Of a stretch of DNA of 21,325 nt, positions 1 to 6,389 are shown one piece after another. Both the position numbers and the translations under genes were made by a program. The DNA is taken from positions 1 to 21,325 of the forward strand of contig JAUZPX010000021.1 of assembly GCA_030705695.1 (NCBI GenBank), read 5' to 3'. Under the pieces are notes generated by a model that was not told where the DNA came from, did not search any database, and saw only the letters and a list, made by a program, of their open reading frames with translations. This stretch comes from Bacillota bacterium. Its GTDB lineage: Bacteria > Bacillota > Clostridia > Oscillospirales > Acutalibacteraceae. Each line of letters opens with the position of its first letter. Positions within the stretch are counted from its first letter, which is position 1.

Positions 1-546
1 GTTTATAATGTTCAAGTTGAAGAAATTGAAAGCGAACCGATTGTACAAGTCCCAGATGTTCCAAATGTATCACAAATTCCTGATGCATCGTTTCCTGGAA
101 CGGCAATTCCTGAAGGTTCAATTCCTGAAATGCCACAAATTCCAGAAGAGCCTGTTAAAATTCCTGAAGAAACACAGTTCGGATATGAAAAATCCGAACA
201 AGAACAAAATGAGAATGACATTTTGTTCTTGAACGCTGAAAAGCCAATACCGAATGAAATTGGAGCAAGGGCGCCAAGACCGACAGGACCATCTGTGCCT
301 GAGATGGCAGTTGATTATAAATGGGAAAATGTACTTTCTCCGTTACGAGGAAAAATATTATCGGTTTTCGTAACTGCAGGACAAGCAGTTAAAAAAGGTG
401 ATATTCTTCTGATTTTAGGTACACCTGAAAATGAATATAAAGTTCTTGCACATCGTGATGCAATAGTATCTGAAATTAGGGTTCAAGGCGGATATTTCGT
501 CGAGGCTGGAAGTTTACTTCTCATAACAAAAGTTAAACCAGAATAA
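1..546 (+). CDS. Biotin-carrier-like subunit of a decarboxylase (gamma-subunit type), 5' partial, biotinylation lysine absent
   Basis: The frame is open from base 1 to TAA 544-546, giving 181 residues with the N-terminus cut off by the window edge. The first residues, YNVQVEEIE, resemble the start of gamma subunits of glutaconyl-CoA/methylmalonyl-CoA decarboxylases (typically YDVEVEEI), so perhaps only 10-15 residues are missing. A long Pro/Glu-rich linker of IPE-like units follows (about residues 15-60), then a C-terminal biotinyl/lipoyl-like hammerhead (about residues 110-180: LSPLRGKILSVFV, VKKGDILLIL, then GYFVEAGSLLLI). In the family the hairpin carries the biotinylated lysine in an E-A-M-K-M motif. 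Here the aligned stretch reads LGTPENEYKV, so the position of that lysine is Glu and both methionines are gone. The fold seems intact, but biotinylation at the usual site is unlikely. It could be a degenerate carrier or a structural subunit. The gene converges with tmcAL with a one-base gap. Confidence 0.7.
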   Translation, partial: VYNVQVEEIESEPIVQVPDVPNVSQIPDASFPGTAIPEGSIPEMPQIPEEPVKIPEETQFGYEKSEQEQNENDILFLNAEKPIPNEIGARAPRPTGPSVPEMAVDYKWENVLSPLRGKILSVFVTAGQAVKKGDILLILGTPENEYKVLAHRDAIVSEIRVQGGYFVEAGSLLLITKVKPE

Positions 547-547
547 A

Positions 548-1738
548 TTAAAGTTTTATTGTCCCGATTGAAAAATCAAGTCCGCACGGCTGTATATCAG
601 GAGTAGACAATTGATATAAATCGCTTGCAATTAAGTTAATATTGAAAATTGATTTGCCGTATGAATCAAGCTTTTGTATTTCACACGAAGGTTTTGTAAT
701 CATCGGCAAATTGCTGTTTTTCTTGATGATTTTCATTAATTCCGTTCCTTTTTCGTTAAATGCGAGAATTCTTAAATAGGGAACGGAGCCTTCAGAAAAA
801 TCACGTGTAATCCCCAAAAATGCAGAAAGCAGAATTCGTCTTATTCTTGCATGAATATACCGCTTAGTTTTTATTTTTTCAATAGTTAAATTGAGCGATG
901 TTTCTGTTTTGATTGCATCAAAAATGCGGTTTTCAAGCCCTTCGTTTACTCCTGCAATATAGGAAAGTTCTTCTTTGTTCATCGTTCTGAGTTTTCCCAA
1001 TATCGCACGTTCGATATTTGAAATATCGGCAGATGCTCTTTTTAACGAAATTTCTTCCATTAAGACTTCAAAACAAGCATCGGGCAAATAATTTTTAACG
1101 TTATCTAAATTTTCATTTATCAGATTGCGTATCATTGAAGCGGAAGCAATTCCATATACAGCTGAATCACTGTTATGCTCGGCACCGAAACGCTTTATTG
1201 TTTTTGGTGTTATTTTACTTTCTGTTTTTTTCAGGGCATTAATATATTCAATGCCAAGTGTGTTGTTAGGTGACATAAGTATATCGGCGTATTCATCTCC
1301 TAGAGTTTCTCTTACTGATTCCGTAACAGCTCTGGCATAATAATTTCCTGTTTTTATTTTTTCTTTTATTTTTTCGTTTTCTTCTAGAATAAAATTAGAA
1401 ATTTTTATTAATTGATTTTCATCTCCGCATTCACTTCCGAAAAACAGAGAATCTACACAATTAAGAGAATTAGCAATTTGCACTCCGCCTCTTGCAAAAG
1501 TTTCCGCACCAGACATTGCCCAAACTGTCGGAAGTTCAATTACTAAATCAGCCCCGCACAATACAGCGGCTTTTGCACGAGCAAACTTATTCATAGCAGC
1601 ACAGTCGCCACGCTGAGTAAAATCACCGCTCATAATTGCAATTATATGGCTTACGCCTTCATTTCTCATTTTTTGCAGTAAATATTCGTGCCCTTTGTGA
1701 AAAGGATTGAATTCACAAATTACGGCTGATATATTCAT
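548..1738 (-). CDS. tmcAL: tRNA(Met) cytidine acetate ligase TmcAL (YlbM family)
   Basis: This 396-residue protein matches the TmcAL/YlbM family in length and motifs. The family activates acetate with ATP and forms N4-acetylcytidine at the wobble position of elongator tRNA-Met. The N-terminus has the nucleotidyltransferase signature CEFNPFHKGH (residues 8-17, with His14 and His17 as the HxGH pair), then MSGDFTQRGD (about 36-45) and GADLVIELP (about 62-70), all typical of the family. The start ATG at 1738 has GGAG upstream and a well-formed promoter (see 1766-1794). The gene is divergent from ackA, which interconverts acetate and acetyl phosphate, so both genes draw on the same acetate pool. 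That link is inference. It converges with the partial gene at 1-546, and no terminator is visible between the two stop codons. Confidence 0.93.
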   Translation of the reverse strand: MNISAVICEFNPFHKGHEYLLQKMRNEGVSHIIAIMSGDFTQRGDCAAMNKFARAKAAVLCGADLVIELPTVWAMSGAETFARGGVQIANSLNCVDSLFFGSECGDENQLIKISNFILEENEKIKEKIKTGNYYARAVTESVRETLGDEYADILMSPNNTLGIEYINALKKTESKITPKTIKRFGAEHNSDSAVYGIASASMIRNLINENLDNVKNYLPDACFEVLMEEISLKRASADISNIERAILGKLRTMNKEELSYIAGVNEGLENRIFDAIKTETSLNLTIEKIKTKRYIHARIRRILLSAFLGITRDFSEGSVPYLRILAFNEKGTELMKIIKKNSNLPMITKPSCEIQKLDSYGKSIFNINLIASDLYQLSTPDIQPCGLDFSIGTIKL

Positions 1739-1765
1739 CGTATCATCTCCGAAGAGTTTTTAATA

Positions 1766-1794
1766 ATTATAATTCAATAACGTGTTTTTTTCAA
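1766..1794 (-). promoter_or_regulatory. Promoter of tmcAL
   Basis: On the minus strand, TTGAAA (1794-1789), a 17 bp spacer and TATAAT (1771-1766) form a near-consensus sigma-A promoter. Transcription would start about 20 nt upstream of the tmcAL start codon. Confidence 0.75.
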
Positions 1795-1831
1795 ATTAAT
1801 ATTTTAATTCTTTTTTAATTTCTAAAAACAG

Positions 1832-1860
1832 TTGAAAAAAGTTCAGAATTGTACTATCAT
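1832..1860 (+). promoter_or_regulatory. Promoter of ackA
   Basis: TTGAAA (1832-1837), a 17 bp spacer and TATCAT (1855-1860) form a sigma-A-type promoter. The predicted leader is only about 30 nt, with AGGGGAAG as ribosome binding site just before ATG 1897. Confidence 0.7.
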
Positions 1861-1896
1861 AAATAATTGATGAGAAATAGAGTTAGGGGAAGTTAA

Positions 1897-3111
1897 ATGA
1901 AAATTTTGGTTATTAATGCAGGTAGTTCATCACTGAAATATCAGTTGATTAACATGACAGATGAATCTGTTCTTGCAAAAGGTATTTGTGAAAGAATTGG
2001 TTCTGACGAAAGCTGTTTTGAACACAAAACTTTTGACGGAAGAGTAAAAGAGGAAACTGTTTCTATGCCTGATCATCACGCAGCTTTTATGATTATGAGA
2101 GATGCGCTTATTGATGAAAAATTTGGCGTAATTAAAGATTTATCCGAAGTAAGCGCAATCGGACACAGAGTTGTTCAGGGCGGAGCTATTTTTAAGGAAT
2201 CAGTTTTGATTGATGAGGAAGTTATCGAAAAAATTGAAAGCTTAATTCCGCTTGCACCGCTTCACAATAAAGCTCATGCCCAAGCTATGAGAGCATGCTT
2301 TGAAGTGTTTGGACCAAATGTCCCGGAAGTTGCTGTATTTGATACAGCATTCCATTCAACTATGCCGCCAGAAGCTTACATGTATCCGATTCCATATAAA
2401 TACTATGAAAAATATAAAATTCGCCGTTATGGATTTCACGGCACATCCCATTTTTATGTTAGCCACCGTTGCGCTGAGTTAATGGGGAAAGATATTAAAG
2501 ATTTAAAAATTATTACTTGTCATCTTGGTAATGGATCATCAATTACTGCAATTGACGGCGGAAAAGTTGTTGATACAAGCATGGGATTAACTCCGCTTGA
2601 TGGTTTTATGATGGGAACACGTACAGGAACGCTTGATCCTTCTGTCGTTACTTTTATTGCTGAAAAAGAACAGTTTTCGCCTGCACAGATGGACGAATTG
2701 CTAAATAAAAAATCCGGTTTACTTGGTATATCCGGCGTTTCAAGTGATGACAGAGATGTAACAAAGGCATGCCTATGCGGAAATAAACGTGCAAAACTCG
2801 CGCATAAAATGCTTCGTTACGAGATTTTGAAATTTATCGGTAGCTACTATGCTGTTCTTGGCGGTTGCGATGCTATCGTATTCACAGCAGGTTTGGGTGA
2901 AAATCAAGACCAGCACAGAAAAGCAATTTGCGAAAGACTTGCTTGTTTCGGTGTAAAACTCGATGATGAGAAGAACGTTGAAATGATTCGTGGAAAATGC
3001 GGCTTGATTTCTACACCTGATTCTAAGATAGCCGTTTATGTTATACCGACAAACGAAGAATTGGTTATTGCAAAAGACACGAAAAAAATTATTGAAGAAA
3101 ACAAAGCATAA
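1897..3111 (+). CDS. ackA: Acetate kinase
   Basis: Acetate kinase makes ATP and acetate from acetyl phosphate and ADP, the substrate-level phosphorylation step of many fermenters, and works reversibly in the cytoplasm. The 404 residues match the family length. Signatures are complete: VINAGSSSLK at residues 5-14 (Asn7 metal/substrate contact), GHRVVQGG, the catalytic-Asp region VFDTAFHSTMP, YGFHGTSH, HLGNGSSI, DTSMGLTPLDG and MGTRTGTLDP, and a C-terminal FTAGLGEN nucleotide-binding motif. A strong ribosome binding site (AGGGGAAG) precedes ATG 1897. No phosphotransacetylase (pta) gene is next to it, unlike many clostridial pta-ackA operons. It is transcribed alone from its own promoter and closed by the hairpin at 3130-3165. 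Confidence 0.97.
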   Translation: MKILVINAGSSSLKYQLINMTDESVLAKGICERIGSDESCFEHKTFDGRVKEETVSMPDHHAAFMIMRDALIDEKFGVIKDLSEVSAIGHRVVQGGAIFKESVLIDEEVIEKIESLIPLAPLHNKAHAQAMRACFEVFGPNVPEVAVFDTAFHSTMPPEAYMYPIPYKYYEKYKIRRYGFHGTSHFYVSHRCAELMGKDIKDLKIITCHLGNGSSITAIDGGKVVDTSMGLTPLDGFMMGTRTGTLDPSVVTFIAEKEQFSPAQMDELLNKKSGLLGISGVSSDDRDVTKACLCGNKRAKLAHKMLRYEILKFIGSYYAVLGGCDAIVFTAGLGENQDQHRKAICERLACFGVKLDDEKNVEMIRGKCGLISTPDSKIAVYVIPTNEELVIAKDTKKIIEENKA

Positions 3112-3129
3112 TATTTAAATGTAAACGAA

Positions 3130-3165
3130 AACCGCCTTGAAATCTTAGTCGACTTCAAGGCGGTT
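3130..3165. terminator. Bidirectional terminator between ackA and the DUF378 gene
   Basis: A perfect 12 bp stem (AACCGCCTTGAA / TTCAAGGCGGTT) with a 12 nt loop follows the ackA stop. Read on the minus strand it follows the DUF378 stop and runs into a T-rich tail, so it can serve both convergent genes. Confidence 0.8.
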
Positions 3166-3181
3166 ATTGTAATCTGTTATT

Positions 3182-3409
3182 TTAACTGACGGTTCCTCTG
3201 GAATAGTCGGTTGTTCTAACATCGTCTTCTTTAAACAGAAGAGAAATACACCAGATAGCGACAAGACCAACTAATGTGTATATAATTCTGCTTACAACAG
3301 CATTCTGTCCTCCGAAGATCCATCCGATAATATCAAATTGGAAAATTCCGATTGAACCCCAGTTAATTCCGCCTATGATTAATAATGATAAAGCAAATTT
3401 ATTAAGCAT
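3182..3409 (-). CDS. DUF378 family small membrane protein
   Basis: This 75-residue protein has two hydrophobic segments (about residues 4-22 and 40-62) joined by a short loop. The GGINWGSIGIF motif near the N-terminus and the FGGQNAVVSRIIYTLVGL stretch are characteristic of the DUF378/YuzA family of unknown function. A near-perfect ribosome binding site (GGAGG) lies 7 nt before ATG 3409. It sits 75 bp downstream of the zinc-ribbon membrane protein on the same strand, so the two may be co-transcribed from the promoter at 3891-3919. The C-terminal tail after the second membrane segment (about residues 63-75) is short and charged. No biochemical role can be assigned. Confidence 0.85.
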   Translation of the reverse strand: MLNKFALSLLIIGGINWGSIGIFQFDIIGWIFGGQNAVVSRIIYTLVGLVAIWCISLLFKEDDVRTTDYSRGTVS

Positions 3410-3484
3410 AATTTTTCCTCCAAAATATAAGATTGTCTTGCCTTCTAATATTGTTTGCAGGAAAAATAGAATTATTCAAAAAAA

Positions 3485-3862
3485 TTAAAATACAAACTGC
3501 CCTAAAGCAATATCTATTAGTCCAAAAAGAATAAACCCTAAAGCGATTAATTTTGTAATTTTTATCATTTTTTTAATTTTAAATTTTTTAATCATTTCTA
3601 GTGTTCCAAATGGTAAAATATAAAAAACAATTCCTAAAAGAATTGCTGCACAACCTGATATAAGTGTGCCCCAAAATGCTTGAAATACACCTGTAATAAA
3701 ACCTATTATCATAAGTATAATTCCAGCAATTTGAAAAACTGAAAAAATAATATTTTTACTTTCGATTTTATCAAAAAAATCTAATGCATTATCTTTGCAT
3801 TCTTCATTACAATATTGTTCATGATATGAAATTTCTTTTGCACAGTATTCGCATTGTTTCAT
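3485..3862 (-). CDS. Small membrane protein with an N-terminal zinc-ribbon-like cysteine cluster, unknown function
   Basis: The protein has 125 residues. It opens with a Cys4 cluster (Cys4, Cys7, Cys18, Cys22: CxxC-x10-CxxxC) that could bind one zinc ion. A polar stretch (about residues 23-36) follows, then three hydrophobic segments (about 38-60, 65-85 and 100-122), so it is probably an integral membrane protein with a small cytoplasmic metal-binding head. I cannot name a characterised relative. The ATG at 3862 has an AAAGG ribosome binding site and a strong upstream promoter, which supports a real expressed gene. It lies upstream of the DUF378 gene on the same strand and is divergent from the GH3 lipoprotein gene. 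Confidence 0.75.
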   Translation of the reverse strand: MKQCEYCAKEISYHEQYCNEECKDNALDFFDKIESKNIIFSVFQIAGIILMIIGFITGVFQAFWGTLISGCAAILLGIVFYILPFGTLEMIKKFKIKKMIKITKLIALGFILFGLIDIALGQFVF

Positions 3863-3890
3863 TTTATCAAACCTTTGGAATTTTTAAATT

Positions 3891-3919
3891 AGTATAATCT
3901 TAAAAATCACAAATGTCAA
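3891..3919 (-). promoter_or_regulatory. Promoter of the zinc-ribbon membrane protein gene
   Basis: On the minus strand, TTGACA (3919-3914), a 17 bp spacer and TATACT (3896-3891) form a near-consensus sigma-A promoter, about 25 nt from the start codon. Confidence 0.75.
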
Positions 3920-3949
3920 TTAATAGTGTAATATATGGAGGTGTAATTA

Positions 3950-5242
3950 GTGAAACGTAAAGTCTCTTTTACGGTATTATTTTTTGTTTTAATTTTTTTC
4001 ATATCTTCATGCGCTTCAAACAGTAATGCTGAGAAAAATTCATTAATCTCAGAAAACCCAACTGATAATGTTTCCCAGACTCCAACCATGATAGAAACGG
4101 ACTTAACAAAGTCAACAGAAATTCAGAGCTCAAGTTCAACATCACAAAATTTATCTTCACAGGCAACAACAATGCCTCAAAAAATAACAGCTGATATGTA
4201 TGTAAATAATTTAATAAATAATATGTCGCTTAAACAGCAAATTGAGCAAATGTTTTTTATCGATTTGAAACAGCCTGACGGAACATGCTATTATAATCCG
4301 TATGGTGGTGTGAAAAATTATGTTGATAATACTCAAGCAGGCGGATATATTCTTTTTTCAGGGAATATAACTACTGTAAATCAAACAAAGTCTTTTGTAG
4401 ATGTTATTGATAATACAAGCTTATTAAAACCGTTTATAGGTATTGATGAAGAAGGGGGAAGAGTCAGCCGACTTAATTCTTCAGGACTTGATGGATATAA
4501 ACTTACTCCTGCATGTGGAATTATAGGTGCATCAAACAATACGAGTAAGGCATATGATGCGGCAAAATATATTGGTGGAGCTTTAAAATCCTTAGATATA
4601 AACGTAGATTTTGCTCCTGATGCCGATGTTTTAACAAACCCGAACAATACAGTTATCGGAGACAGATCATTCGGCTCGTCACCTGATGTTGTAAGCAATA
4701 TGGTATCGGCATTTCAAAAAGGACTTCACGATAACAAAATAATGTCATCTCCAAAACATTTTCCAGGACACGGTGGAACAAGCGGCGATTCGCATCTAGG
4801 CTATGTAAGTGTCAATTATGATTTAAAGCATCTTAACAGCATTGAGTATAAACCTTTTGAACGTGCAATCAGTGATGACTGCGAATTTGTATTGGTAGGA
4901 CATATATGTAATCCTACTGTTGATAAAAGCGGTAATCCCGCTTCACTGTCAAAATATTTTGTAACTGATACTTTAAGAAATCAGCTGAAATTTAACGGTA
5001 TAATTATAACAGACGCTATGAATATGGGGGCAATTGCTGATGAATATACATCTGAAAATGCAGCTGTTAAGGCAATAGAGGCTGGCGATGATATGATTAT
5101 GATGCCGCAGGATTATAATTCAGCTATAAACGGTGTAATCAAAGCAGTGAATAATGGTATTATTTCAAAAAGTCAAATTCGAAATTCTTTATTTCGAATA
5201 TTAATGACAAAGGTAAATAAAGGTATTATAAAAATTAATTAA
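3950..5242 (+). CDS. nagZ: Glycoside hydrolase family 3 beta-N-acetylhexosaminidase, lipoprotein (NagZ-like)
   Basis: This enzyme probably removes beta-linked N-acetylglucosamine from peptidoglycan (muropeptide) fragments at the cell surface. The 430 residues begin with a lipoprotein signal peptide: KRK, a hydrophobic core and the lipobox ISSC, with Cys21 as the lipidated residue. A Ser/Thr/Asn-rich linker to about residue 80 follows. The catalytic domain has IGIDEEGGRVSRL, then KHFPGHGG (269-276) leading to GDSH, whose Asp280-His282 pair matches the acid/base dyad of Gram-positive NagZ. Asp355 in IITDAMNMG is the expected nucleophile. Gram-positive NagZ proteins often carry an extra C-terminal domain; this one ends soon after the barrel. 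The start is GTG 3950 with GGAGG 7 nt upstream. It stands alone, closed by the hairpin at 5251-5277. Confidence 0.9.
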   Translation: MKRKVSFTVLFFVLIFFISSCASNSNAEKNSLISENPTDNVSQTPTMIETDLTKSTEIQSSSSTSQNLSSQATTMPQKITADMYVNNLINNMSLKQQIEQMFFIDLKQPDGTCYYNPYGGVKNYVDNTQAGGYILFSGNITTVNQTKSFVDVIDNTSLLKPFIGIDEEGGRVSRLNSSGLDGYKLTPACGIIGASNNTSKAYDAAKYIGGALKSLDINVDFAPDADVLTNPNNTVIGDRSFGSSPDVVSNMVSAFQKGLHDNKIMSSPKHFPGHGGTSGDSHLGYVSVNYDLKHLNSIEYKPFERAISDDCEFVLVGHICNPTVDKSGNPASLSKYFVTDTLRNQLKFNGIIITDAMNMGAIADEYTSENAAVKAIEAGDDMIMMPQDYNSAINGVIKAVNNGIISKSQIRNSLFRILMTKVNKGIIKIN

Positions 5243-5250
5243 AAAATTAA

Positions 5251-5277
5251 CCGCTACAAAAATCAAATTTGTAGCGG
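5251..5277 (+). terminator. Terminator of the GH3 gene
   Basis: A perfect 10 bp stem (CCGCTACAAA / TTTGTAGCGG) with a 7 nt loop lies 8 nt after the stop codon, followed by AAACCTTTTT. It separates the GH3 gene from the tetR promoter. Confidence 0.75.
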
Positions 5278-5298
5278 AAACCTTTTTGAATGTTCGAC

Positions 5299-5327
5299 TT
5301 TACAAAATCATACAATGAGTATATACT
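5299..5327 (+). promoter_or_regulatory. Promoter of the tetR gene
   Basis: TTTACA (5299-5304), a 17 bp spacer and TATACT (5322-5327). The -10 lies inside a 10 bp palindrome (AGTATATACT, 5318-5327). Transcription would begin near 5334, downstream of the first in-frame TTG at 5330, so that codon cannot be the start. Confidence 0.7.
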
Positions 5328-5359
5328 AATTGAAAAGAATTTTTAAAGGGGGTTATGCC

Positions 5360-5935
5360 TTGTCGAATTCAATAATAACAAAAAAGGCTTTATCGACAGC
5401 CCTAAAAGAATTAATGAAAAGAAAAAGCTTTGATAGAATAACTGTTGAAGATATTACAAATCAGTGTGGCCTTAATCGTCAAACCTTTTATTATCATTTT
5501 CAAGATAAATATGACCTCATTAACTGGATTTATTATAATGAAGCTATTGCGATTTTATCTCAGGATCTCACTTATGATAATTGGAACGACCGTATCCTCG
5601 AATTGCTCACAGTTATGAAAAGCGAATCATATTTTTATCAAAACACATTTAAATCTTCAGGCGAAAATGAATTTGAGAATTATTTATTGTCATTCACCAG
5701 AGAGCTTTTTATTAGTATAATTAAAAATATTGATGAAAATAATGCTGTTTCAGAAGAAGATGTAAATTTCTTTTCTCAGTTTTTCTCTTTCGGAAGCGTT
5801 GGAATGATTGTTTCGTGGGCAAAAACTGGAATGACAGCCTCCCCTGAAAGCATTGTATATCATTTAAAAAATTTGGCTTATTACATAAGGCAGTTTGCTC
5901 TAAAATTACATTCAGATGAAGCTGATCAAAATTAA
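5360..5935 (+). CDS. TetR/AcrR family regulator, DhaS-like
   Basis: This is a 191-residue DNA-binding regulator. The N-terminus reads SNSIITKKALSTALKELM, followed by a helix-turn-helix (about residues 24-46: ITVEDITNQCGLNRQTFYYHF) and the DKYDLINWIYY segment typical of DhaS-like TetR proteins. The C-terminal ligand domain is helical and ends about 190. I chose TTG 5360 because AAAGGGGG lies 7 nt upstream and because the predicted transcript starts near 5334, after the upstream TTG at 5330. The next same-strand gene, 455 bp on, is the YhgE/Pip protein, a common partner of such regulators, and its promoter carries a matching type of inverted repeat (6358-6373). Control of that gene is inference. 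Its 3' end overlaps the opposing 86-residue gene by 4 bp. Confidence 0.9.
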   Translation: MSNSIITKKALSTALKELMKRKSFDRITVEDITNQCGLNRQTFYYHFQDKYDLINWIYYNEAIAILSQDLTYDNWNDRILELLTVMKSESYFYQNTFKSSGENEFENYLLSFTRELFISIIKNIDENNAVSEEDVNFFSQFFSFGSVGMIVSWAKTGMTASPESIVYHLKNLAYYIRQFALKLHSDEADQN

Positions 5936-6192
5936 TTTTCTGAAATAAAAGTACTAAAAAATAACTTTTGAATCATGTCGATTTCATTGTTATTATAGAG
6001 TGATGTCAATTGATCACTGAATACCTTTAATTCTGTTTTCGATAATGTATTCGGATATGCTTTTTTGCCGAGTTCAATTAAGCTTCTTGCACAGCGTTCC
6101 GGCGATTTCCCGTTTTTAACTATTAATTCGATTGCTTTTGTCAGCATCGCTTTTTTCAACTTCAGTTCCAACGTCAACCGTTCCACCACCAT
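5932..6192 (-). CDS. Small hypothetical protein (86 residues)
   Basis: I do not recognise this protein. It is helical and charged, without membrane segments, with the central text ELIVKNGKSPERCARSLIELGKKAYP followed by a second helical region. The first half is Lys/Leu-rich and could form an amphipathic helix. The ATG at 6192 has no good ribosome binding site. An internal ATG at residue 16 (6147) gives 71 residues but also lacks a clear one, so the start is uncertain. A plausible minus-strand promoter lies at 6241-6270 on one arm of a palindrome. It lies between, and opposite to, the TetR gene and the YhgE/Pip gene, overlapping the TetR stop by 4 bp. It may be a third member of that module or an unrelated gene. 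Confidence 0.55.
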   Translation of the reverse strand: MVVERLTLELKLKKAMLTKAIELIVKNGKSPERCARSLIELGKKAYPNTLSKTELKVFSDQLTSLYNNNEIDMIQKLFFSTFISEN

Positions 6193-6240
6193 ACATTTTT
6201 TTAATTAATTTTATTTTATAGTAAATTCTTTTTTTGAAAT

Positions 6241-6270
6241 TTGATATAGACAAAAAACTACAGCTGTCAA
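6241..6270 (-). promoter_or_regulatory. Possible promoter of the 86-residue gene
   Basis: On the minus strand, TTGACA (6270-6265), an 18 bp spacer and TATCAA (6246-6241). The -35 is one half of the palindrome at 6264-6282, so a protein bound there would block it. Confidence 0.45.
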
Positions 6271-6282
6271 AATTTTTGACAG
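6264..6282. promoter_or_regulatory. 19 bp palindrome, operator or terminator-like hairpin
   Basis: CTGTCAAAATTTTTGACAG has perfect 9 bp arms around one base. On the plus strand a long T-run follows (6284-6305), so in RNA it resembles a terminator, but no plus-strand gene ends nearby. It overlaps the -35 of the minus-strand promoter, which also fits an operator. Confidence 0.5.
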
Positions 6283-6329
6283 TTATTTTTTTTAGTTTTT
6301 TTTTTATACAGACAAATTTTAAAGTCTAA

Positions 6330-6357
6330 TTACACGGTTAAATTAACGTGCTATACT
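6330..6357 (+). promoter_or_regulatory. Promoter of the YhgE/Pip gene
   Basis: A good -10, TATACT (6352-6357), with a weak -35, TTACAC (6330-6335), at 16 bp. The start point would fall near 6364, inside the inverted repeat at 6358-6373. The weak -35 suggests dependence on an activator or low basal output. Confidence 0.55.
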
Positions 6358-6373
6358 TCATAACGTATTATGA
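6358..6373. promoter_or_regulatory. 16 bp inverted repeat, candidate TetR operator
   Basis: TCATAA-CGTA-TTATGA is a perfect 6-4-6 inverted repeat directly after the -10 and covering the predicted start point of the YhgE/Pip transcript, 16 bp before its start codon. The size and position fit a TetR-family repressor site. Binding by the neighbouring TetR protein is inference. Confidence 0.55.
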
Positions 6374-6389
6374 TTATGGAGGTTTTTAA

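Noticed and set aside
4381..4698. 105-codon minus-strand open frame opposite the GH3 gene
   Set aside because: Antisense shadow of the catalytic domain; composition follows the opposite codons.
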